Of a stretch of DNA of 64,000 bases, positions 41,831 through 52,519 are shown one piece after another. Source of the DNA: Nephrocerus scutellatus (Eukaryota > Arthropoda > Insecta > Diptera > Pipunculidae); contig OX352764.1 in the NCBI GenBank assembly GCA_947095585.1, positions 74,820,816-74,884,815 on the forward strand. Direction: 5' to 3'. A model generated the notes under the pieces. The model was not told the origin of the DNA. It was given only the letters and a program-made list of their open reading frames with translations, and did no database searches. The stretch's first letter is position 1. Each line of letters begins with the position of its first letter. The translations under genes were made by a program, and so were the position numbers.

Positions 41831-42494
41831 ATTCGCGATTTTTAATTATTTATTTTGACTATGCGTCTAATCAAATGAACCGGAAAATGTCGTTGTTTTT
41901 GAGCTCATTAACAAAAAAGATTAAAAAAGTACCGTTAGGTTACTTTCTCCCAGCATGCATTCATGTGTGTTTTATTGAATATTGATTACTGTCTCTAGTT
42001 TATGCTAATTTTTTTTCTCATATGAACATTAAAAAAGAAGATATTTACAGAAAACATTTAGATGCGTCTAATTAAGTGAACCGGACTGTCCAAATTACCT
42101 GCACGGTTACTGCAAGCGAAAAGTTAGTGGTCGAAACTTCATGCTTTGTCTCTAGGATATCTCAACTCTTTGTGTGTTTAGTAGATTTTTCCCATATAGT
42201 TTCCTAAAACTATAATATCATCTGTTTTTTACTATAGACATTTGCTTGTGCACATTTATTTGCTGTGCAGTTTCCAAATTCCTATTCCAGCCATCTCTCT
42301 GCTCTGGTGCATAGAATATTCTGCCTTTTAATGGCTTGGCTCAAGCCAGGATGTATGATGAAAAATCAAAAGAGAATTATAATTATTTAGACCGGAAAGT
42401 AACAAACATTAAGGCTTAATTACGAACAATTATTAATTATCGACCCTGTTTATATATAGAGATATATATAGAGATAGAATATAAAACCGCGCGA

Positions 42495-42910
42495 TAAAAC
42501 TTATCGGTGACGAAAATATAGCGAAATCAATAGACTCGCTTGAACACCGCAGGAACGTTTCTTGCTTGTCACTGTTTAATCGCTTCTTATACCAGCGGGG
42601 CTCAAGAGAAATAGCCAGCTGCATGCCACCTCTCCTTGAATTCGACCGCAATACTCGTGGCGCTCTAAATGCTCATCAGTTTACCCTCAAGCCCATCTTC
42701 GGACGTACAGTTAAATTCAGGGATTCGTTCTTTAGCCGTACAACACGTATGTGGAATGCTCTGCCAAGCTATGTCTTCCCACATCACTGTGATCCACAGG
42801 CATTCAAAACACAAGCTCATAGACATCTCCTATTTTCTCCTCCTCTTCCTTAACGCCCACGCTGTGCCAAGCATATAGCCGAGCATTATAAGGGTGCGAA
42901 CCCCTTGAAG
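42495..42910 (+). pseudogene. LINE ORF2 C-terminus, best-preserved copy
   Basis: The frame reads IDSLEHRRNVSCLSLFNRFL, then EIASCMPPLLEFDRNTRGAL, AHQFTLKPIFGRTVKFRDSF and SRTTRMWNALPSYVFP. It ends about 42,853 with a short 3' UTR. This is the same family as the copies at 38.5-39.5 and 43.6 kb; 5' truncation is typical of LINE insertions. Confidence 0.78.
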
Positions 42911-42989
42911 CGTGCGCGAATTATATATATATATTTTTGATTTCAGTGATACACATGAGGGTGATCCTAGAAGTACTTGACCTAACAAG

Positions 42990-43340
42990 GAAAACAAAAA
43001 AAATTGGAAACAACTTTTCCAAGATATGTTCAAATGCTTCGATACCCTGTGTTTTAAAAAAAGAACCGTCAAGCTATTCAAAATAGCCATCAACCGCTTC
43101 CACCTCTCCCTGTTGGCAAAACTATTTTTGTAGGTTTAAAAGAGAAAAAAAATCTGAGGTTGCCAAATCGTGCGTGAGGAAGCTATACTTTAACTCTTTA
43201 ATTTTAACCATCACTTCACTATTTCTTGCGTGGTCACATCGACCAATGCGATGATCGTCTTGGCAACTCGAACGGCATCGTTTAAACTTTGCCACCCAAT
43301 ATTTTATTGTTGCAAACGAAGGAACAGACTCCACCAGAGT
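42990..43340 (-). pseudogene. mariner transposase, internally deleted
   Basis: The N-terminal part ESVPSFATIKYWVAKFKRCR with DDHRIGRCDHA is joined to a C-terminal part HDLATSDFFSLLNLQK, followed by GIEAFEHILEKLF. The middle, catalytic portion is missing. Confidence 0.72.
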
Positions 43341-43569
43341 GAAATATTGGTTAGACTAAGAACTTTCAAATGAAATTTCAAAGAAACAGCAACTACTATC
43401 TATACGTCTAGCTCGTAGGTCCGTGAACATAATTCGTTACATGAAATCGATGTTTTCTGGAGTCCAAGTCTACGACTAAATTCATTCTGCAACTTTTGAA
43501 CCTTAGATAATTTTCTGCGAAAACATATTAGTTATTCTCTTCCGTCTACACTGTTGTCGAGTTAAAGCC

Positions 43570-43865
43570 GTCAAGTTTTACCGTCAGCGAAGTTAAGAAA
43601 AATAGCCAGTTGCTGGCCACCTCTCCATGAATTCAACCGCAGCTGGTTTATCCTTAAGTCCATTTTCGGACGTAGGTACTGTTAAGTTTATAGATTATTT
43701 CTTTAGCCTTACGCACAGCACGTATGCGAAATGCTTTTCCAAGCTCTGTGTTTCAAAGTCATCCTCAGAAATTCAAAACCTAAGCTAACAGACATCCTCA
43801 TTAACGCCAAAATTGTGCCAAGCTAATAGCATAGCATTATATAGGGTACCAACCCATTATAAAAG
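43570..43865 (+). pseudogene. LINE ORF2 C-terminus, decayed copy with poly-A
   Basis: Same family as 42,495-42,910 with many small deletions (ACCTCTCCATGAATTCAACC, TCCATTTTCGGACGTA, AATTGTGCCAAGCTAATAGC). It ends in an A-rich tail at 43,863-43,880, marking the LINE 3' end. Confidence 0.75.
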
Positions 43866-43880
43866 AAAAAAAAAAAAAAT

Positions 43881-44514
43881 CATAACTAGATATTGTTCTT
43901 GAGATAATTCCATTTTAACAAAGTTGCTTCCAATTGATCGCTTTACAAAAATAAAAAACAAAAAATGATTTCATAAACATAGCTGAAGTGTCAAGGCTAT
44001 TCAACATTTTAAACATCTCTTACGGAAGTGTGAACCGTAAAACTTTGATAGTAATCAATGTACCTGTGTATACAAAAGTTTGCAACACTCGAGTCAATTT
44101 ATGAGAATTACTTTTGTATATAGCAAATTTGTTTAGAAGTTTTAAGTAAATTTCATGAGCTCTTACCTAGTGTAATTTGTTTTTTACTCGAGTATTTATT
44201 TTCGCAATTCAACACTGAAATTAATACGCAATCATGCAGAAGGTTGCAAATGAATATTTACAGTGTTTACCACTAACTCATGTGTTTTCTCGCACTGTGT
44301 GTTATCTGCATTCATTCCATTGTTAGCTGGGCTCCACATTGTACCACACACATGATAATAGGAGTTGTTTTGACCTACATTGAGTAGATTTTTTGATCCT
44401 TGAAATGTCGCAAAATATTATAGTTTGAAATTTCGCCTTGAAGTGTTTTTTATTATCATACAACCAAAACAATCTGTATGTCTATGAGTTCAATTAGAAT
44501 ATTGCTATATATTT
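43881..44514. other. AT-rich intronic DNA
   Basis: No gene recognised. A TACAAAAGTTTGCAACACTCG / ACTTTTGTATATAG pair occurs near 44,075-44,120, similar in wording to the palindrome at 33,481. Confidence 0.4.
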
Positions 44515-44645
44515 TTTAAATTCTCTACGAGTAACTTCGTCAATTGCTTGTGGCTTGTGTGTTTGTGGCCAAATTTTGTGGTATTATTCAAACTTTGCAC
44601 ACATGTGTATCTCCGATTAGAGAATTTACATGAACAAATTAAACT
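44515..44645 (+). repeat. Modular repeat family D, short copy
   Basis: AAATTCTCTACGAGTAACTT, GTGTGTTTGTGG, CACACATGTGTATCTCCGAT and TTAGAGAATTTACATGAA appear in family order, with the middle modules missing. Confidence 0.75.
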
Positions 44646-45130
44646 TTTATCATCATCATCATATTTGGCTCTACAACCACTGTCCGGTCCTCGCCTCCTG
44701 CAAAAAATCTCTCCACCGGTCGCGATTTCGAACCGATATCATCCAGTTTGGCATCTCAAACTTTGGGCGTCCTGGTCTACGCCATCCTTCCAGCGAAGGC
44801 TTAGCCGGCCTCGCTGTCGTGTTTCATAAATCCTACCGCAAAGGACTTTCCGAGCAGGATCATCTTCGCTCATGCGAACTAGGTGTCCTGCCTACCGGAG
44901 CCTACCGAGCTTAATTCTCTTCACGATGTAGACATTGCAGTAACGCCCGTATATATATAGTCTCCGGAATCGTCCTTTTTCACATATGGGGTCAACAATT
45001 CTCCGTAAGACTTTTCTCTCGAACGCGGCTAAGAGGTAAGAATGCTTTTTGCTAAGCACCCAAGTCTCAGATCTATATGTAAATACTTATATATCAGCAG
45101 CTTGGATGTTATGGTTAAGTTCCTGGATTT
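44646..45130 (-). pseudogene. LINE 3' end with ATG-type simple-repeat tail
   Basis: On the minus strand the sequence ends TTGTAGAGCCAAATATGATGATGATGA, a LINE stop and short tandem tail. Upstream are remnants of the C-terminal region common to RTE/CR1-like elements (R-rich, with RWRD-like words). Related but more decayed copies occur at about 52,200-52,335 and 53,365-53,430. Confidence 0.6.
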
Positions 45131-45139
45131 GAAGATTCT

Positions 45140-45345
45140 TGACAGGCTTAAGAAACATACAGGTTTTCTGCTAAACCGGTTATGCGCAATGCAAAATTAC
45201 TCTGGGATTGTGTTTTCGCTGTGACTGCTGTAAATAACAAAAGTATTTTCTATGCTAACACACTAGTGAGGATAATGCCTACTTTCGAGGGTAGGTTTTA
45301 GAGTAGTAAACAGTAACTTTCATCTATGGTCGTGTGAAAACGATA
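45140..45345. repeat. Dispersed repeat E, inverted copy
   Basis: The reverse complement of the 38,706-38,935 repeat: CTGCTAAACCGGTT, GCTGTGACTGCTGTAAATAA, CTACTTTCGAGG and AACTTTCATCTATGGTCGTG appear in reversed order. Confidence 0.78.
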
Positions 45346-47340
45346 TTTCCATGATGTAATAAATATTAAAAAATGTGTTAAATTAAGTACCAACGTACGA
45401 TGTAGGTAACATACCTTACATGGTTAAAAAATATAGCGAAAAAGTCTTACAATCAAAACTACTAATCTATTTTTGATACTTGAAGTCCAATCTAGTTCTG
45501 TGAATAATTGGTTAGACAAGTTAAAGCGCATAACATTCGAACAGGTTCCTGGACTAATTAATTAATTAATCAATAGTCAAAAATTATTGTTAAATACTTA
45601 GTTATGTGATGTGCTATTAATTTACGTATGTATTTGAATACCGTTATTTTAAAGTGTGATTAAAAGGGGAAATAATTTTGAATTTGGATAGTTTTTGCAC
45701 AAACGTTTCCAATACTAATGGGGGTTTCATTAAGAGCGCACCAATGTTTTTTTTATAAAAAAGCTGGTACTATCGATGCTATTAATGCAACATAACATCA
45801 TGCAAATGTCCTGCACTGAAACGTATGCATGGATGAATGTGCTGAACCTAATTTTTATGACTTTTTCGGATAAATCGGGCGAAGTTGGTTTAAATTCTCT
45901 ATGTTATTTGCATAGACCTGATATAGCCCCAACGAAAATAATCCAGAAGTGAACAAGGCGGACAATTGACTGGAAATCTGGGTGAAATGGCATATCGAGA
46001 AAGGTTTCTTTCTTTGTTCTTTGACTTGTGGCACAAGAAAATTATGAAGTACATATGCTGACGCAAAATTTTCCACGAAACGACGTTCAGTTTTTTTTTC
46101 TAGACGCGTACGCCAACAGTGAATTTGGGTTATCGCACGTTGCACACGTTGCGCACGTTGACGCAACAAGCGTCCCAATTAAAAGACCCTTAATAAGCTT
46201 TGTGCACCTTCTGGAAATTTAAAAACTAGTAAGAAAGTATTAAGTAGAAGTTATTATATTTCCTATCGTGTTTTGTTAAAATCACAAACCAAAAGAAATA
46301 AAATTAATTTCCAAAATGTGATTCGGCCACTATACAGTTGCGAAGTTGTAACTTTACCATCGTCTGTGCTGGTCTTCGCGCAGTATAATTGCTACAAAAA
46401 TCATAATTGGATGGAAAATTGGCTAAACTTGTTGGTTGATATTGAATTTATAGCAAATATTATCTGAAATGAATTTTCTTATCATTTTCCTCATTTATGT
46501 ATTCCTTTATTGTAGCGTAGAGCTCAAAGATTACAAAATGCATTCGTCATTTATTTGTATCGAAATTATTTGTAGACTCTTTGGGGCTATATATATGATA
46601 AATAATTTACTAAGTTCGTATCTATCTAAGTACATAGACCAGAAATTCAATTGTATCTTACCGACAAATCGTTCCCATTCGTTTGTTTTCTTCGTTCGTT
46701 GAACATATTATCAAAGTAATATATGTTTATACTATACATACTGCGTTATTATATATTATACCCGTATATTGCGAGTTAGTTGCGTTTACGCGCTTACGCG
46801 ATATTTGATGGACTCATTTTACTTATAAGTTGTTTTCAACGTTTTTTCTCTTTGCTACTAGGAGTCATAGAGTTGGAACAATACCACAATAGTTATTTAC
46901 AAAAATACAGCTCTAGCTCACAGTTCATTTGTGCAATGCGCTGTTTTTTTGGTTATCTATCGATGCGCTTGTTAATTTTTCAGTCTGCATGCTTGCATGC
47001 TAGAAATGACGAAAGTTTAATTTAACAATCAAGACAATTACGTAAAATATCATTACCATTATAGTTTTTTGATTTACTGCTTCATGCTTGCGAGAAATTA
47101 AAAAATTGAAAATGAAATTAAAGTAATCAACTAACTGCAATATTGTAAGATGCTCAAAAAGATACATAAAAGGTATATAAATGTTTATATACGAATGTAA
47201 CTACTTGTTAACCATTATTACTTGTGTACGTACAAGAGTATAGTGTTTGAATGAGCAAATTGAAAAGTGGCTTACTTGTTGATTAATTATTAGAATAAAA
47301 AACTATTTTTAATATACCACCTTTTTGAAAATAAATAATT
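45346..47340. other. AT-rich intronic DNA, no recognised gene
   Basis: About 2 kb with scattered short ORFs. The 107-codon minus frame at 45,855-46,178 shows no domain I recognise, although its context (near TTGCACACGTTGCGCACGTT) hints at transposon sequence. Confidence 0.4.
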
Positions 47341-47463
47341 TTCATAGCATTAAAAATTCACAGGAGTAACTGTATGGGAATGAATCTTACTGGGGCTAAT
47401 AAAGATTGCTCCCCATACATTAGTCCTGAGAATTATTAACTGTGAATTTTTAATGATATGAAA
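47341..47463. mobile_element. Foldback/MITE-like palindrome (about 123 bp)
   Basis: The outer arms ATTAAAAATTCACAG and CTGTGAATTTTTAAT are perfect inverted repeats. Inner arms ACTGTATGGGAATGAATC and CTCCCCATACATTAG are also partly complementary. The whole would fold into one long hairpin. Confidence 0.75.
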
Positions 47464-47639
47464 AGATATTTGCAAGATTTAAAATGAAAAACTTGGGGCG
47501 CATGCAATAGATAAGTGATGCAAAAATAGTTCATCTAAGTCGCCTACAATTTTATTGCACTGCAAATGATATGAACTGTCATTCATGTTATTAAAAAACT
47601 TATTAAAAAATATAAATTCGATAAACATGCTAGATCCAG

Positions 47640-47895
47640 AAATGGTCCTGTCGATTGGCCGCCTAGATCGTGTGATTTAACACCTCTAGACTTTTTTATG
47701 GGGCTACGTTAAATCATTGATCTATGCCAACAAACCGGTGTCGTTAGAGGGGCTCAGAGCCAATATTGAATGAGAGATAAGGGCCGTTTCCGTCGAAATG
47801 TGCGGCCGAGTCATCGAAAATTGGGTTCAACGAATCGACACCTGCAACGTGCCCGTGGTGGACATATGAACGATGTCGAATTCCATACATAAATG
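47640..47895 (+). pseudogene. mariner/Tc1-superfamily transposase, C-terminus
   Basis: GPVDWPPRSCDLTPLDFF, then after one frameshift WGYVKSLIYANKPVSLEGLR, an in-frame TGA, EIRAVSVEMCGRVIENWVQR and, after another shift, RARGGHMNDVEFHT and TAA. This is the DDE C-terminus of an insect Tc1/mariner relative. The 3' sequence after it recurs inverted at 27.93-28.20 kb. Confidence 0.75.
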
Positions 47896-48017
47896 TTTTG
47901 ATGTACTTCAAAGCAATAATAAAAATTTCGAGATATCTGAAAAGGTTTGCGTTTTATTTTAAAAAACAAGTAAATGTAAAAAAACTTCGTTTTTCGCCAA
48001 AACACTGTTTTTGAGGT

Positions 48018-48380
48018 TTCAAAGAAATTTCTTTTTTCCACCCTTTACACGCGCCACACGCGACTCGCGACACGCGTCAAAAGCGGGATATCAAAATGGG
48101 CTCCTGACTTTAAGCCGCTCACAAAGTGTCAGCCCTCTAGATCGTGCGAAAGGTGGTTAAAAAAGACCTCGAAAAACAAGAAAATGACGCGATTTCAAAC
48201 CATTACACGTGCCACACGCGAAACGTGTGACGCGTCATACGTGGAATATAACAAATGAAAACGAAAAAAAAATTTCAACCCATCAACGGAATATAAAAAT
48301 GCTATTTTGGACTTAGGCACTCACAAAATTTCAGCTCTCTAGGTCGTGTGGAAGTTGGTTAAAAAGGACCTCAAAGAAGT
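48018..48380 (+). repeat. 202-bp tandem repeat, nearly two units
   Basis: GTGTCAGCCCTCTAGATCGT with GGTGGTTAAAAAAGACCTC (about 48,126-48,170) recurs 202 bp later as TTTCAGCTCTCTAGGTCGTG with GTTGGTTAAAAAGGACCTC. Each unit also carries a CpG-rich ACACGCGCCACACGCGA-like block. Confidence 0.78.
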
Positions 48381-48383
48381 TGA

Positions 48384-48650
48384 CTATTCGCGAGCGCCAT
48401 ATTTTTTTAGTCTAAAGAACGCATGTCTGGCTTTCTTGCTTCGTGATGCTATATCGGCTTCAGTGCCGCCGTCTTTAGATAACACACTTCTTAAGTAGAA
48501 GAACCCTTGAACTTCGTCAATGGTAATATCATTATTTAAAATTGTTATTGTCAGTGGAGTCAGGACAGTAAGTTTGTTTAACTCATATTCACCTTTTGTC
48601 CGACTTTCAAGCCTCTTGCTCATCAGAAACTAAGTTTTGAATCAATTGCA
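48384..48650 (-). pseudogene. LINE RT C-terminal fragment
   Basis: The frame contains NDITIDEVQGFFYLRSVLSK and DGGTEADIASRSKKARHAFF with RLKK, matching the conserved VDEF.YLGS..SKDGGTE.DI..RI.KAR..F..L segment of LINE ORF2. Truncated on both sides. Confidence 0.78.
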
Positions 48651-48837
48651 AAACTTGCATCGAAGTCACAAAAAGACAGACAAACAGAATATACAGATAA
48701 GAGAGTAGTAGCAAAATTGTGCTTTCATTTAATTTTAGATTTTTAGCGAGAGCCTGTGTGATTTCACATCTTTTCGTACATATAACTAATCCGAAATACT
48801 AATACGGATAAAAAATCCAGTTTGCTAATCCAGATTA

Positions 48838-49112
48838 CTTATCGGGGCCCGGGGTCTCCAAAACTTTTACAAAAAGTGTTGTCCATCGGAGATACACGTA
48901 TAAAATTTGAAGCAAATCGGTTTAATTTTTAAGAAATTTTATATGGGCACCCTTCGGGACTCGGGGCTCCAAATTTTAATAGAAAGTGTTGTCACCGGAA
49001 ATACACATGTATGCAAAGTTTCAGCAAAATTGGACTTTGGGAAGTGGGTTAAAAATTTATTGCAAGAATCCACGACAAACAAACACACGGGCACGCGAAG
49101 TTAATATAGTGT
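48838..49112 (-). repeat. Modular repeat family D, reverse copy
   Basis: GGGGCCCGGGGTCTCCAAAA, AAGTGTTGTCCATCGGAGAT, GTGTTGTCACCGGAAATACA and the boundary CACGGGCACGCGAAGTTAAT at the right end. Confidence 0.8.
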
Positions 49113-49245
49113 TAAAAATAAGTGAATACATCTATGTTTTAATCTCTATTTCAATGTATTTAACTCTACATCAGTGTATTCATCTCTATATCTAAGAATT
49201 TATCTATCTATCTATGTATTTATCTATCTATCTATGTATCCTTAT

Positions 49246-49515
49246 CAAAACCTTCTCTATAGAAAGCCCAACTGTACGCATACTAATGCTGTAAACCAAT
49301 ACCAACTGCATGTGTGTTTGTGGGATGTGAATACAGTGTACAAAAAATAAGTAGTCGCAAAGAGCGAGAAACGTAAGATGTGGTAGTGGGAAACAGAAAA
49401 ATTTTATATGGATTTTGCTCTTTAGTTGATTACAAATACAAATACGTTTGGTCTAAATCTAAGCATGTATCTGTGAACGATCGGAACAGTTGAGCTTTCT
49501 ATAGAGAAGGTTTTG
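49246..49515. mobile_element. hAT-like MITE family F, complete copy with TSD (270 bp)
   Basis: Inverted ends CAAAACCTTCTCTATAGAAA and the complement at 49,496-49,515. It is flanked by an 8-bp direct repeat ATCCTTAT (49,238-49,245 and 49,516-49,523). Non-coding. A truncated relative lies at 40,532-40,758. Confidence 0.93.
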
Positions 49516-49522
49516 ATCCTTA

Positions 49523-49892
49523 TCCTTACTAATATTATAAACGTCTGTATGTTACCTTTTCACGGCTAAACAGCTGGACCCTTTTGCCTCATTTCTTTTA
49601 AATTTTTGTAATAGTCCGGGCATGATTATAGGAACCTGAGAATTGGAAAATTCGGGAAAAACTGAAAAAAATGCCGTTTTCCATGGGATTTATGTATGAA
49701 TTCGAGACCAAACCTCACGATTCGAACACGTTTTTTTTATATATATATACATTTATAGCTTTCGGTTTGGTTGGGTCAGTAGGGTTTGAGGGGCAGCCAG
49801 ACAACGACTGTTATTTTAGCTTTGGTGGTTCTAAACAGTGTTTTGGGGGTGGTAGTCGGCGGGTCCCGGGTAACGCCGGGGTTAACAATTAG
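49523..49892 (+). mobile_element. Helitron-like element, copy 2 (370 bp)
   Basis: Begins TCCTTACTAATATTATAA after A and ends GGGGTTAACAATTAG before T. A GC hairpin (CGGCG...CGCCG, about 49,858-49,878) sits 14 nt before the end, as expected of a Helitron 3' terminus. The last base T of the neighbouring MITE duplication is its first base. Confidence 0.82.
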
Positions 49893-50254
49893 TTTATCTA
49901 TATATTAATCTATCTATCTGTATTCATCTATCTGTGTATTTATCTATTTATCTATATATCTATGTATTTATCTATATTTATGCCTAGGTATTTATTTATC
50001 TATGCATGTGTCTATACGAAACGAAACCAGATAAGTTAGTTCTTGGAAAAAAACAATTTTTGTATTTACTATACACTCCATGGGAATTAAAAATTTAATT
50101 TAATTGCATTATAATTGCCTATATTGCTACAGCTCTTTTTATATTTTAATATTATTTTGTTTTTAATATACACATGCTCAAGAGAATTGCACCATTAAAA
50201 TGCTTAGAACAGGGGCGTTAGAAATTTAAGGACATTCGTCCTAAATGCTTTCAT

Positions 50255-50350
50255 ATAATACAGATGAGGAAACACATAATCGGGCAACTCATTTCACATT
50301 GTGCGGCTAAAGAAGAAATCTCTGAATTCGTTGGTACGTCCGAAGATAAG
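50255..50350 (-). pseudogene. LINE ORF2 C-terminal fragment
   Basis: STIKLIFGRTNEFRDFFFSR matches the LKPIFGRTVKFRDSFFSR segment of the 42.5-kb copy but on the opposite strand. Short and truncated. Confidence 0.65.
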
Positions 50351-52519
50351 CTTAATGGTAGACCCGTGGGCTTTAGTTATGACACGATTATTTTCTTTGG
50401 ATGCCGCTTGTGGAAAAAGCGATACAACACTAATAAAAAAACGTTTCGAATCGAATGAGTTTGACAGCTCAAACGGAGACGATGAGCCAAATTCCATCAA
50501 AATGGAACTTCAAAAAATAAATTCTTCTCAGATATTCTTTTCTAAAAAGCCGACACCGATTTATTATTCCATCGGAATATTACTTTCACTTCCACTCAAT
50601 AGGATAAACTTTTTAACTTTTTATTTAACTTGACTTTACCCCTGTTTGTCTATATACAAGTATACTTTCAAGTATTTTCTAATAAAAATGGAATATAAAA
50701 TACAAAATTTATAAAATCCCTGAAGTGCAATGACTGCATAAAATGAGTTTATACTAACTTATAACCTATAAAATGACAAAGAAGTAGATAAATCTTGTGC
50801 GAGTGTGCATTTGCATAAATTTTAAATATGTATATGTAACCCAACGCGAAAAATAACTTTATTAACTTGAATGACGACAAACAAGAAATAACTGCTTCTA
50901 TTCCATCATGCCATTTACCAGAATACCTAAAATGAATAAACATAAATATTAAAGGATGTTTCAGAGGAGTAAATTTATGAGACATATGCATGGAAGCATG
51001 TACAGCATGTATATGTAAATATGTTCTACATAATATGAACCTACTCTATTATATTCTATCTATTGATTTAACGCTGAAAAATCCAAGTTATCTCTGGAGT
51101 GCCAGGATCCGCAGTGCAATCCCGGCAGATTAGCACAGAAGCACGATAGCAGCCATCTTTCGTTTCGTTTTCTATTTTCTTAAACACAAACAAAACGATT
51201 TGCAATAAAAAGTAAAATTTCGGTGTAGAACTTAAAGATAATATGTAACATTTAAATATTGATAGAGGTGATCTCACCGTTTTGTGAAGTAGGAATATTA
51301 TCATGATGAAGGATAATTTATCTTCTCAAAAAATTGGGCAACGAATGATGATATTCCATTTGGCATTGACCATTTGATGATCTCTCAATGGCGATGTGGG
51401 CATATCTCCCGAACGCCTAACAAACAAAGCCATGATTTATTTTGGCCTGTATTTCTTCGAATCATCAGAGAAGACCTCCTAAGCCAATTGACGGCAACGA
51501 TCAGGCTAATATACAGTAACTAATTGGTTTTTCATTAAGAGTGTCCCACTTTGTTAATAAGTCGATTTTATGTCCAGCTGTGTGGTATGCTCCAAACCAC
51601 GTTTGCTCCAAGTAAAACTCTTCCAATTTATCCTTAAGTCATGGTGTGGTAGCCATTTACAATGACTGTGACTGCATTGAAGAAAAAATCGCAACAGAAA
51701 GTGAACTTTGATAAAAAAATTTATACAATTTTAAACTTTGGTGTATGCGTGTAATTTTCCGCAATTAAATGACAAGCGATTATATTGCAAGAGTGTAAAC
51801 TTCAAACAGACTGTAGGTAACTTCTAGCATATCCGAGAAACCTTATTGGACAAAGGCGTTCTAATTGAAAAACTCTTCACAAAACAAAAGTGGTTCCAAC
51901 ACTGGAAATATATGTAGAATTCGTTTGACTTCGACAAACTATCAGTAGACATGTTTATAAAAACTTTGAATTTCTTGCAATGCTACCCAGTTGCTTCTCT
52001 TCTACACTTGCACAGTATCTTTATCTGTCTAACAGCCTAGACATCTGTGGCCAGCTTTTTCTGCATTTTTCTGTTTCACCGGTTGACTGACTGTGTGAGA
52101 GCAATAATTCACAATACCATAGCGGGATACATACTTCTACTACTTCTCTAATAACCAAAAGTATACTGAATTCCACTATAAATTCTGAAATATCAGACAT
52201 CATTCCAGCGAAGGACTGCTCTTGGCCCGTGCGGCCGTGTTCCATTATCGTACCTCAAAACACTTTCCGAGCATTTTCCTATTCGCTCATCCGAACTACA
52301 TAGGTGTTATGCTTACTGGAGTCTATCTACGAGTGAGTAGGTACATTTGTTGCACATACGAGACTAACTACTATTCTTCCCCTTTGCTAGCCATGTTCTA
52401 GCTCAGAGCTAGAGAGTGGTTTTTGCTAATCACCTAATGATCGGTTTGTAAGGTTAGGTTACATGGTTAGGTGACGTTTGGAAAAAAATCAATTTTCTTC
52501 CATGCGTCCAACTAAATAA
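50351..52519. other. Intronic DNA with a decayed LINE patch
   Basis: No host gene recognised. About 52,200-52,335 (CATTCCAGCGAAGGACTGCT, AACACTTTCCGAGC) resembles the minus-strand LINE 3' region at 44.7-44.9 kb in decayed form. Confidence 0.45.

Larger units (their letters stand above)
40383..42022. mobile_element. Composite region bracketed by long inverted repeats
   Basis: About 95 bp at 40,383-40,480 are repeated inverted at 41,930-42,022, sharing TCAATAAAACACACA, AATGCAT and ACCTAACG. Between them sit a truncated MITE F copy, a family D fragment (40,795-40,885) and a Tc1-like pseudogene. The whole resembles a foldback or composite element into which other elements inserted. Confidence 0.6.
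49140..50010. repeat. TATCTATC microsatellite flanking two inserted elements
   Basis: Degenerate (TATC)n/(TATG)n runs occur at 49,140-49,245 and again at 49,895-50,010. A hAT-like MITE and a Helitron-like element lie between them, apparently inserted into one microsatellite. Confidence 0.7.

Noticed and set aside
45855..46178. 107-codon minus ORF
   Set aside because: Partly Arg-rich but with no recognisable motif. It is adjacent to transposon-like sequence and could be a relic, but not enough to name.
49140..49245. Regular TATC repeats considered as a CRISPR-like array
   Set aside because: A simple microsatellite with no spacers, in a eukaryotic genome.
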